Assembly: GCA_009692155.1 (NCBI GenBank)
Contig: SHZW01000007.1
Coordinates: forward strand, 1 to 64,000
Source: Nitrospiraceae bacterium
GTDB lineage: Bacteria; Nitrospirota; Nitrospiria; Nitrospirales; Nitrospiraceae
DNA: 64,000 nucleotides
Direction of reading: 5' to 3'
The position numbers were made by a program, and so were the translations under genes. Shown in pieces: positions 36,861-43,559 of the stretch (positions are counted from its first letter, which is position 1; the number at the start of each line of letters is the position of its first letter). A model generated the notes under the pieces. The model did no database searches and was not told the DNA's origin. It saw only the letters and a list, made by a program, of their open reading frames with translations.

Positions 36861-36906
36861 AACCCCGCCTGGAAGACGAAATTCGAGGGGAAGCTCAGGC
36901 GGGGTT
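36861..36906. terminator. Bidirectional intrinsic terminator candidate upstream of the ccm operon
   Basis: Arms AACCCCGCCT (36861-36870) and AGGCGGGGTT (36897-36906) pair over 10 bases around a 26-base loop. On the minus strand the stem is followed by GGTTTTTG, a T-run, and on the plus strand by CTTTACT. It would isolate the ccm operon from transcription entering out of the insertion-sequence remnants. Confidence 0.55.
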
Positions 36907-37061
36907 CTTTACTTTCGCAATTGTTGCCCATCTGACACCGGCGAGTCAAAGACGGTTGGGCGCGGTACGGTATGAACGCATCTCAAGGTCTTGTCAATAG
37001 GTGTGTAAATGGAATCAGGCGGCGATCTCCTTTCGAGCGAGGGTGTGCGGTTGCACTCCAT

Positions 37062-37268
37062 CCCCATACCGTGCGCCAGCATAGATGCCCGCAGCAGTTC
37101 GGGGGCATTGAGGCGGCGGAAGGTCCGCTCGGCCACCTGGGGGAGTTTCCAGATCAGCGCGGTGGCGGACTCGACCCGCTTGTACCGTTTGCCGGCGGTC
37201 GTCCGCAGCCGGACCGCCGCGAACGGCGACTCGACCACATTCATAGCCAAAGCGCCAAGCAAACTTCT
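37062..37268 (-). pseudogene. IS256 (mutator)-type transposase, C-terminal remnant
   Basis: On the minus strand the frame reads NVVESPFAAVRLRTTAGKRY, then KRVESATALIWKLPQVAERT and FRRLNAPELL. This matches the conserved C-terminal block of mutator-type transposases (the pattern N-P-I-E-S-P-F-A-A-x-R-L-R-T). Catalytic Asp/Asp/Glu regions are missing on both sides and no start is present, so it is a decayed fragment. Neighbouring ends of the element could be the hairpins at 36789 and 37561, but no inverted repeats that bracket it were found. Confidence 0.65.
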
Positions 37269-37395
37269 CCAAACTCGCGGCGATGGCGGCTCCGGCAAAG
37301 AAGGCCTCATCGCCAAAGCCGGCAAGCCGGTTGCAAGTTCGTACCCTTGGAAGAGGCCCGCATGCCTCGCAAGAAGGGCTTGTTGAACGGTCGAG

Positions 37396-37530
37396 TTGAA
37401 TGGCCTCAGGAAGGACGGCAGCGAATTTCGGCTGGAACTTTCTCTGGACACTTGGAGGACGCGAGAAAGGGCGTTTTACAGCAGGCTGATCCGTGCCATC
37501 ACAGAAAGACGGCGAAGGGAAGAAGCCTTC
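37396..37530 (+). pseudogene. PAS-domain fragment
   Basis: The plus-strand frame reads GLRKDGSEFRLELSLDTWRT and FYSRLIRAITERRRREE. It is the last strand and C-cap helix of a PAS sensor domain, normally followed by a kinase or GGDEF domain. Nothing before it in frame belongs to the fold and a stop follows at 37576-37578. It is a broken piece of a signalling gene, adjacent to a transposase remnant. Confidence 0.6.
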
Positions 37531-37560
37531 TGTCAGCATCACACAGACAAGCACTTATCG

Positions 37561-37592
37561 CTCAGGCGACGGGGCTAACCCCGTCGCCTGAG
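37561..37592. other. Perfect 14-bp inverted repeat with CTAA loop
   Basis: CTCAGGCGACGGGG-CTAA-CCCCGTCGCCTGAG. No T-run follows on either strand, so it is not a classical terminator, but such a stem is very stable in RNA. It lies 21 bases beyond the stop of the secreted-protein gene on the minus strand and after the PAS fragment on the plus strand. It could be the end of an insertion element. Confidence 0.5.
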
Positions 37593-37613
37593 CCCGGAAC
37601 AACCAGACCCTAG

Positions 37614-38174
37614 CTACTCCTTCGTCCAATATGCATCGTCCGAGTACCCCAGCGCCTTGCCTTCATAGATGATGCGAATGGTTTTCTGCCCGTGGCTTTT
37701 CCCCTCTTCAACCTCCACCGTAAAGCTGATCGCCGACATGATGGTATCGCCGAAATGCTCGTTCATCCAGCGCTGGATCGCCGGGGCGTAGACATCCGTC
37801 GCCTCATGTATACGATAGATCGAACCAATGTTCCATCGCACCGGAGGAGCGTTCAAGGGATTTAACGTACCGGAACTCAGGTCTAGTTGGTCTTCCAGAC
37901 ATTTCTGCAATTTCTTCTCCAGCGGCGCCTGCCCGCTCAGGACCGACCCGATGCGAACGACCATCGGGCCGCAAGCCTTGGACAGAGACTCCAACGTTGC
38001 TCCCTTTTTTGCCGCCGCCTTATTGGCTATATCCAGCGTCGGCTTCCGCTTGTCATAGCTCTCCTGAGCAATCGCATCCTCCGCGCTGCTTGTTATTGCT
38101 GCGAAAGCCGGGGTACTGAACCATATCCCCATAACAATGAAGATTCCCAGAACCATAACAACCGTTCTTCTCAT
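37614..38174 (-). CDS. Secreted protein of unknown function (186 aa)
   Basis: ATG 38172-38174 has GGGAGGC 9 bases upstream and begins a clear signal peptide (MRRTVVMVLGIFIVMGIWFS, cleavage near TPAFA-AIT). The mature part contains SKACGPMVVRIGSVLSGQA, KLQKCLEDQLDL and a C-terminal beta-rich part around MSAISFTVEVEEGKSHGQKT. One Cys pair (KACGP and KCLED) may be a disulfide. I recognise no family. It is monocistronic and set apart by a strong hairpin, and could be regulated on its own. A longer frame to 38228 is not supported. Confidence 0.55.
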   Translation of the reverse strand: MRRTVVMVLGIFIVMGIWFSTPAFAAITSSAEDAIAQESYDKRKPTLDIANKAAAKKGATLESLSKACGPMVVRIGSVLSGQAPLEKKLQKCLEDQLDLSSGTLNPLNAPPVRWNIGSIYRIHEATDVYAPAIQRWMNEHFGDTIMSAISFTVEVEEGKSHGQKTIRIIYEGKALGYSDDAYWTKE

Positions 38175-38363
38175 GATATTATGCCTCCCATTGACCACCG
38201 ATGACCACCGACAGCACATGTACGGCACTCAGAGCTGCCGTCTAGCTCATTGCCTCAGACTGAAGCGATCAGACTTTCCCTCAGGCTATCCCAAGGAGGG
38301 TGCTCACGTAGGCGATCTCGCCGGTGCCATTACCGTCACCGTTCCGTTGAGTGCGCGGTAAAG

Positions 38364-38681
38364 TCAGGGGTTCGGGGCGACAAAGACCAGAACTTTCAAC
38401 CGGGCATTCGTGTGGTTGCGGACGCCATGCTCGTCCCCGGCCGGCGCAATCGTCCCGTCGCCCGGTCCTAGAACCTGCTTCTCGTCCCCGACCTGGAACG
38501 TCCCTTTTCCTTCCAGCACCAGGTAGACCTTGTCCTGTTCTCCGTGAATGTGCCCCTTCTGTTCCTGCCCGGGCTCGAAACAGTAGATATCACAAAAAAA
38601 CCGTGCGGTTTGAAAGATATTGTTCTTCTTCATCTTTTCACTGCTAAACTTCTGATAATCAGCAAGATTAATCACTGTCAT
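38364..38681 (-). CDS. Cupin-domain protein (105 aa)
   Basis: A single small beta-barrel of the cupin 2 type. Motif 1 is GHIHGEQDKVYLVLEGKG with two His and one Glu-like metal ligands, and motif 2 is IAPAGDEHGVRNHT with the third His. It has no signal peptide. The start ATG overlaps the stop of the HdrB-like gene as ATGA, so it is part of the same transcript. Such small cupins bind metals or small ligands; the actual role, perhaps in handling an intermediate or a metal for the neighbouring iron-sulfur protein, is unknown. Confidence 0.8.
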   Translation of the reverse strand: MTVINLADYQKFSSEKMKKNNIFQTARFFCDIYCFEPGQEQKGHIHGEQDKVYLVLEGKGTFQVGDEKQVLGPGDGTIAPAGDEHGVRNHTNARLKVLVFVAPNP

Positions 38682-39577
38682 GTAGCGGGTGCTCCTTGTT
38701 TTTCCATCCGTTTGAGAATCGACTCAACGGATATGAGATGGTGTGACAGGCCAAGTTCCTTCGCGGGAATGCCCATCGCAAGGCCGATCAGCTGGGGAAG
38801 ATGCAGGATCGGCATGTCCAGCCTGGTGCCGACGGCCTTCCCTGCCCGTTCCTGGTAAATGTCCAGACTCATGTGGCAGAGCGGACAGGGGGTGACCATA
38901 AAGTCTGCCCCTCCATCCTTGGCCTCTTTCATGTTGGCGCCGGCCATCGCCACGGCGATCGCTTCCTTTTCCAGGATGATGGGGAACCCGCAGCACTTGG
39001 TCCGTCCTGCGTAGGCGACCGATTCCCCTCCCACCGCCTGAATGACCTTCTCCAGTGAAGTCGGATTCTCGGGATCGTCGAAGCCGACGTCCCATGAAGG
39101 CCGCAGGATGTAGCAGCCATAGAACGGCGCCACGCGGAAATCCTTGAACGGAACGCGTATGTGCCGCCGCAGCTCCTGGAGTCCGATGTCGCGGACGATG
39201 ATCCAGAGAAGATGCTTCACCTGAACCGTGCCGCGATAGGCCAGCCCTTCGGGCGCCAGCAGTGTGTTGATCCGATCCAGCAAACCGGGTTCCTGTTTGA
39301 GTCGCTTGTTGGCGGCGCCCATCACGCCCTGGCAGGTGCCACAGATCGTCATGACATCCAATCCCAGCTGTTCTGCTTGGGCAAAGGTGCGGGCATTCAA
39401 GGCCAACGCCGCATCGGGATTGGCTTCTGTGACAACCCCGGCGCCGCAGCAGGCCGCAGCCGTCAACTCGACGACATCAATCCCCAACCGGCCGATGATG
39501 GCCATGGTGGATTGATAGAGTTCCGGGGTCGCTCCTTGCGCCGCGCATCCCGGGTAGAGAGCAAATTTGAACGGCAT
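38678..39577 (-). CDS. HdrB-like CCG-domain protein, probable subunit of succinate dehydrogenase/fumarate reductase type E
   Basis: The 299-residue protein has two CCG domains typical of heterodisulfide reductase subunit B. First: YPGCAAQGATPE, then AACCGAGVV and ICGTCQGVMG. Second: FYGCYILRP, then TKCCGFPIILEK and TPCPLCHMSLD. Both groups hold noncubane or [4Fe-4S] clusters in the family. In SdhE-type succinate dehydrogenases or quinol:fumarate reductases an HdrB-like subunit anchors the SdhAB dimer to the membrane. SdhB is encoded 1.8 kb away on the same strand. A stand-alone HdrB of a heterodisulfide-type complex is the alternative. Confidence 0.8.
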   Translation of the reverse strand: MPFKFALYPGCAAQGATPELYQSTMAIIGRLGIDVVELTAAACCGAGVVTEANPDAALALNARTFAQAEQLGLDVMTICGTCQGVMGAANKRLKQEPGLLDRINTLLAPEGLAYRGTVQVKHLLWIIVRDIGLQELRRHIRVPFKDFRVAPFYGCYILRPSWDVGFDDPENPTSLEKVIQAVGGESVAYAGRTKCCGFPIILEKEAIAVAMAGANMKEAKDGGADFMVTPCPLCHMSLDIYQERAGKAVGTRLDMPILHLPQLIGLAMGIPAKELGLSHHLISVESILKRMEKQGAPAT

Positions 39578-39824
39578 AGTCGTGTAATCTTATCAAGAAC
39601 GGACAGTCAGATTCTTCTTCGCGGCAGAGTATAGCGGCACAGGAAAGAGAAGTCACGACCAGGTGTGTGCGCAATGCCTGGCACAGTTGTTGCGTTTACC
39701 GCGCGCAAATTATTTTTCGCAAGGGGTCTTGCGAAGCCGCATCGCAAGGCGTAGGCTTTGACCATCTCACCTAGCATTTCACCGCGCCCGAGCCACTCGG
39801 GCAGATGGAAAGGAGGGTTGGGAA

Positions 39825-39902
39825 ATGACCGAACTCACTCCACCTGACTACTTGGACTTGCCGACGGTTGCCCTTAGCATGCGAGAGGACTCTTTCGCCT
39901 AG
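39825..39902 (+). CDS. Possible 25-residue peptide with a strong ribosome site
   Basis: GGAAAGGAGGGTTGGGAA precedes an ATG that opens MTELTPPDYLDLPTVALSMR and stops after 25 codons. A hairpin (GCCCGAG-CCA-CTCGGGC, 39786-39802) lies just upstream and an intrinsic terminator at 40091-40131 lies downstream on the same strand. Nothing is recognised in the peptide. A leader peptide, a regulatory RNA with a peptide, or a remnant of a truncated gene are all possible. Confidence 0.35.
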   Translation: MTELTPPDYLDLPTVALSMREDSFA

Positions 39903-40090
39903 GCACTGGATCGTGGGGCATTCTGCGGAGCGGTCTTTGGCCGGCTGCCCTTTGGGCATCGTACCCGCAATGAATGCGCCTTAGCCTGCCCCAGTCAGGC
40001 CGTTCCGGTTACAGCCAGGCAGAGTCTGCTCCGAACCGATCGGCAGGCGATGACAGCTCACCATAGGGATCAGGAGACGTCACAAGCGCC

Positions 40091-40131
40091 CACGAGGGGC
40101 CATCGTTCCGGACGATGGCCCCTCGTGTTTT
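40091..40131 (+). terminator. Strong intrinsic terminator
   Basis: Arms of 16 bases (CACGAGGGGCCATCGT and ACGATGGCCCCTCGTG) pair perfectly around TCCGG and are followed by TTTT. The T-run is present only on the plus strand, so it ends a plus-strand transcript that must start upstream, between about 39690 and 39820. No long gene is found there, only the 25-codon ORF. Confidence 0.8.
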
Positions 40132-40230
40132 GAGAACACCGTGATGCTGCCGGACGTTTTCCAGAGCTGTCTTGACTCCTCTGCCTGTTTGACGAAAATC
40201 GTCCGCATTCACCACGTGGAGGAACGCCGC

Positions 40231-40476
40231 ATGCCATCGGTAAGCGTCAACGATTTGGATCTGAATTCTTCGGAAGCGATCCGCGTGACCCTCGAGAAGT
40301 TCCCGGGCGAACGCGTGACGCTGAACTTAATCGGCGGAGGAGAGCTGTAAGGCTTGGTCTCCAGGATCGGCACGACGGCGCTCTGCATCACGGAGCTGAC
40401 AGGCAGGGAGTTTTTCGATGCCGTGGTCCGGCTGGATCACATTAGTGCCGTGACGGTGAAGATGCGGAATAAATAG
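40231..40476 (+). pseudogene. Small protein gene interrupted by an in-frame TAA (81 codons)
   Basis: ATG 40231 has GGAGGAA 8 bases upstream. The frame reads MPSVSVNDLDLNSSEAIRVT and VTLNLIGGGEL, meets TAA at 40348-40350, then continues without any frame change as GLVSRIGTTALCITELTGRE and FFDAVVRLDHISAVTVKMRNK to TAG. The uninterrupted protein would be an 81-residue beta-rich domain resembling small RNA-binding SH3-like or Sm-like proteins. CAA or CAG to TAA (Gln) is the easiest change. Sequencing error, or a readthrough signal, are alternatives. Confidence 0.6.
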
Positions 40477-40510
40477 CTCGGCGCGTCCCCTGCCTGTCAC
40501 GATCAGAACG

Positions 40511-40915
40511 TCACCCGTATTCTTCCTTCAGGCTGGTCCGGGCGACGCCATGCCCATGGCCCAGCCAGTCGCTGGAAAATATCATTTCAATCGCGGTTCC
40601 CCGTTCGTTGATCAGCCGGGAATATCCGAAGACTTGTGCGGCTGTGTGCCGGCCCAGCAGTTCATTTATATTGGCCCCAAAAAACAACGACTCGGCGCCG
40701 ATATCGGCGGCGGTGAGTTTCGTGTATGGGCCCGCCACCGTTTCACCGGTCGGCAGGGAGACGCTCACCGAGCGATGCCACAGACTGCGGGTGCCCGTGA
40801 GGACGGAGCCGCTGTGAAGATCGACGAATTCAACCGTACGGGTGCACGCGACGAAAAGCAGCGCGACGAGCCTACCCGATGACAATGGCGCCGCCACGGG
40901 CGTCCCGCGTGTCAC
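40511..40915 (-). CDS. Small exported protein of unknown function
   Basis: The ORF starts in the 3' end of the upstream gene (44-base overlap if ATG 40915 is used). Possible later starts are a GTG 6 codons in or a TTG 10 codons in; the TTG would give MSSGRLVALLFVACTRT, with a lipobox-like LFVAC. The mature protein carries beta strands (RTVEFVDLHSGSVLTGTRSL, GYSRLINERGTAIEMIF) and no recognised motif. It ends near the nonsense-interrupted gene on the other strand, with a convergent gap of about 30 bases. Start and localisation are uncertain. Confidence 0.45.
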   Translation of the reverse strand: MTRGTPVAAPLSSGRLVALLFVACTRTVEFVDLHSGSVLTGTRSLWHRSVSVSLPTGETVAGPYTKLTAADIGAESLFFGANINELLGRHTAAQVFGYSRLINERGTAIEMIFSSDWLGHGHGVARTSLKEEYG

Positions 40916-41327
40916 CGAACATCGTCACGACACCGGCGATGCGGCAGAGGTGGGAGGTAATTTCCAGCAGCTGCCCTTTGTGGGTATAGAGTTTGCCCTG
41001 CAGGATTTGCGCTTTGTCACGGTCCGTCACGCTGGCTTCAAGCACGGTGTCCCCCGTTTCCTTATCGTCGAGTTTCAGCCAGGGGGCGCTCCCGTACAGC
41101 GAGGGGGTGGCGGCGGCGGCGCTGAACGCAAACCGATCGTCCATATTGAATTTCCATTCATTGTGGCGCAGGTGGGCGACCTGATGGCCCGATGCATTGT
41201 ACAGATCCATCGTCAGTATGAGCTGATCGTTTTCTGAAACGATCTCCAGCACGATTTGTTCCTTTCCGTGGATCGCCAGGACGCCGTTCGTGTTGCGGAA
41301 GCTATTCGATCCGATCGCCAGGTCCAT
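40872..41327 (-). CDS. Hypothetical protein encoded with SdhB (151 aa)
   Basis: ATG 41325-41327 overlaps the sdhB stop as ATGA; earlier starts within the sdhB frame are not coding. The sequence looks like a beta-rich domain with many turns (NTNGVLAIHGKEQIVLEIVS, QLILTMDLYNASGHQVAHLR, NEWKFNMDDRFAF) and ends TMFGDTRDARGGAIVIG. It has one Cys (HLCRIAGV). I recognise no family. The coupling to sdhB suggests a role linked to that enzyme, which is inference. Confidence 0.6.
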   Translation of the reverse strand: MDLAIGSNSFRNTNGVLAIHGKEQIVLEIVSENDQLILTMDLYNASGHQVAHLRHNEWKFNMDDRFAFSAAAATPSLYGSAPWLKLDDKETGDTVLEASVTDRDKAQILQGKLYTHKGQLLEITSHLCRIAGVVTMFGDTRDARGGAIVIG

Positions 41328-42298
41328 CAGCCAGCATCCTTCTTCCGCGATGCGGCGGCAAAGATCGCGCGGACCCGCGCGATGCCGGAAATGGCCGGCG
41401 CAAGCGGGTTGGGCACTTTCCCCTTGCGCAGCATCGCCAAACCCAAGGGCAGCACTTGCAGGAAGCGCGGCAGATCGAACCCGACGATCTTGATCGGCAT
41501 CAGCGCTTCGTTGAGCCGTCCATGCTGCCGGATCAGCTCCGTGAACCCTGTGATGTGTCGCGCACCGCCGGTGGATGCCAGGCCTGCGTCTAGCGCCGAT
41601 CGTCGCAATCGGATGATGGCCTCCATCGGCTGGACGTCTTTCGGACAGACCTCCACGCAAAAATTGCAGCGCGTACAGTCCCAGATGCCATGGTCCTGCT
41701 CCAGCACGGTCAGCCGGTGTCGTTTGGCCTCGACCGGCTCACGCGGGTCCGCCACGAAGCGGTTTGCCTTGGCCAGCGCTGCCGGCCCTAAAAATCCTTT
41801 CGAGACTTCATGGACGGTGCAGGCTGCCACGCAGGCGCCGCACATGATGCAGGCATCGACGTTATGAAATTCGTAACTTTCAGGAGGCAGCCTGTGCTGG
41901 GACAGCTTCACAGGGGCTGATGTCTGTGCGGTGGTTGAGAGCCAGGGTGTGACGTCACGGATCTTGTCCCAAAACGAGGACATGTCGACAACCAGATCCT
42001 TGATGACCGGCAGGTTTCGAAGCGGCGCAACGGCCACCCTGCCGTGCCGCTCCCATTCCCTGCGAACCGGGGTACGGCACGCCAGTTTCTCCGATCCGTT
42101 GATGTCCATCGCGCAGGAGCCGCAAATCGCCGATCGGCAGGAATAGCGGACGGCCAGGCTGCCATCACACTCATTATTAATGCGGATGAGCGCATCGAGC
42201 ACGGTGGTGCCCCGCCCGATGTCGAGGTGATATTCCTGCGTGCGGGAGTGGGAATCGATCTCTGGATTGAACCGTCTGACGAGAAAAGCTAGCCGCAT
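41327..42298 (-). CDS. sdhB: Succinate dehydrogenase/fumarate reductase iron-sulfur subunit
   Basis: The 323-residue protein transfers electrons between the flavoprotein and the membrane part. The [2Fe-2S] site is CRSAICGSCAM with LACRT; the [4Fe-4S] site CIMCGACVAAC; the [3Fe-4S]-type site CTRCNFCVEVCP (the last ends the second ferredoxin domain). The C-terminus extends about 90 residues beyond the usual 240, containing LPRFLQVLPLGLAMLRKGKV. The flavoprotein SdhA is not in the window, while an HdrB-like SdhE candidate is. In a reductive TCA organism it would act as fumarate reductase. Confidence 0.88.
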   Translation of the reverse strand: MRLAFLVRRFNPEIDSHSRTQEYHLDIGRGTTVLDALIRINNECDGSLAVRYSCRSAICGSCAMDINGSEKLACRTPVRREWERHGRVAVAPLRNLPVIKDLVVDMSSFWDKIRDVTPWLSTTAQTSAPVKLSQHRLPPESYEFHNVDACIMCGACVAACTVHEVSKGFLGPAALAKANRFVADPREPVEAKRHRLTVLEQDHGIWDCTRCNFCVEVCPKDVQPMEAIIRLRRSALDAGLASTGGARHITGFTELIRQHGRLNEALMPIKIVGFDLPRFLQVLPLGLAMLRKGKVPNPLAPAISGIARVRAIFAAASRKKDAG

Positions 42299-42332
42299 GA
42301 TTGTACGTGACGCGCCACAGGGTACGTGACTT

Positions 42333-43463
42333 CTAGCCCAGTTCGAACGTTTTCGGGTAGTTCGTCAGGTTGCGACAGCCGTCCCCGGTGACGAGCACCA
42401 TGTCTTCGATGCGGACGGCGCCGAGCCCCGGATAATAGAGCCCCGGTTCGACTGTGACGACCTCGCCCTCCTGCAGAATGGAACCGTTGCGGCTGATGCG
42501 CGGGTGCTCGTGAATGTCCAAGCCTACACCGTGGCCGGTGCCGTGGAAATACCCCTGCATGTGGCCGTTCACGACGCCGGTTGCGTACCCGGCTGCGTCG
42601 AACCGGTCGCAGATTCCCTGGTGGATCTTCGTTCCGTCGGCTCCGGCTCGAACCTTGGAGATGGCTTCCTCCTGGGCGTCCTTCACGGTCTGGTAAAGCC
42701 GTGTGAGCTCCTGCGAGGCTGCGCCTCTCACGACCGTACGCGACATGTCGGCAAAATAGCGTGTGACAGCCGAGCGCGGAAAGACGTCGAAAATAATGCT
42801 GCGATGTGCCGGAAGCGGACCGCTCCCCTCATCATGCGGGTCGCATGCCTGATCGCCTCCGGCCACGATCGTGTGCTGCGCCACGCAGTCCCGCTCCATC
42901 AGTGCGACGTTGATGAGCTTCTTGATACGCTCGGATGTCAGTGGCTCACTATCGAGCCAGAGGTTTCCATCGCGGATGGTTGAGGCGCGAAGCGCGGCGT
43001 GCGCGGCGGAGACCGCTGCTTCCGTCGCGCGTTGCGCGTCTTCGATGCAGCGGATTTCATCGGCAGTCTTGATCGCCCGGCGTTCGTAGAACGGCTCTTT
43101 CTTTGTTTCCAGTTGATACCCAAGCGCCTGTAATTTGACGGCGTGTCCAAAGGGAAAATTTCCAGGCACAAGCAATTGTTTGATGCCATGGTCCTGCAGA
43201 ACCAGATGCAGGACGTCAACTGAGCCCGGTATGGCGATGCCCTGTGACCGGGCGCGACGTTCCCATTCTGAATACGACAGGACCTGATCGACCGTCGCCT
43301 GGCTTCGCGCGCGATCCATCTCCAGATCGCTCATAAGCAGGATACGTTTCCCCTTCACGTCCATGAATATAAAGGGGTCTGGAGCGATAAATCGGGTGGC
43401 GTAGTAGAGGTTTGAATCAGATTCGCTCGCTGCGATCATGAGAGTCGCGCGATCACTTGCCAT
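42333..43463 (-). CDS. M24-family metallopeptidase (Xaa-Pro aminopeptidase-like)
   Basis: A 376-residue cytosolic protein with the pita-bread fold. The metal ligands are visible: two Asp in IIFDVFPRSAVTRYFADMSR, His in YFHGTGHGVGLDIHEH, Glu in VVTVEPGLYYPG and Glu in AVRIEDMVLVT. The N-terminal creatinase-like domain is present (ATLMIAASESDSNLYYATRF). It would remove N-terminal residues before Pro or act on dipeptides; the exact substrate is not given by the sequence. The gap to sdhB (42299-42332) contains a repeated GTACGTGAC. Confidence 0.9.
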   Translation of the reverse strand: MASDRATLMIAASESDSNLYYATRFIAPDPFIFMDVKGKRILLMSDLEMDRARSQATVDQVLSYSEWERRARSQGIAIPGSVDVLHLVLQDHGIKQLLVPGNFPFGHAVKLQALGYQLETKKEPFYERRAIKTADEIRCIEDAQRATEAAVSAAHAALRASTIRDGNLWLDSEPLTSERIKKLINVALMERDCVAQHTIVAGGDQACDPHDEGSGPLPAHRSIIFDVFPRSAVTRYFADMSRTVVRGAASQELTRLYQTVKDAQEEAISKVRAGADGTKIHQGICDRFDAAGYATGVVNGHMQGYFHGTGHGVGLDIHEHPRISRNGSILQEGEVVTVEPGLYYPGLGAVRIEDMVLVTGDGCRNLTNYPKTFELG

Positions 43464-43559
43464 CGAGGTCTCCCAGGATCGTGGATTGTTGATGCCGGTG
43501 CTGCGTCGATCGTTTCACGCGTGGAATTGCATTGATGCTAGCATGGGAATTTGAGAGGG

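Noticed and set aside
36909-37451. Long minus-strand ORF across the transposase remnant
   Set aside because: Only residues about 70-120 match the mutator-type transposase; the remaining frame is accidental, so I annotate only the fragment.
39716-39735. Hairpin TTCGCAAG-GGGT-CTTGCGAA as a terminator
   Set aside because: No T-run follows on either strand; the TTTTT lies before the hairpin on the plus strand. Kept only as a structure near the possible small transcription unit.
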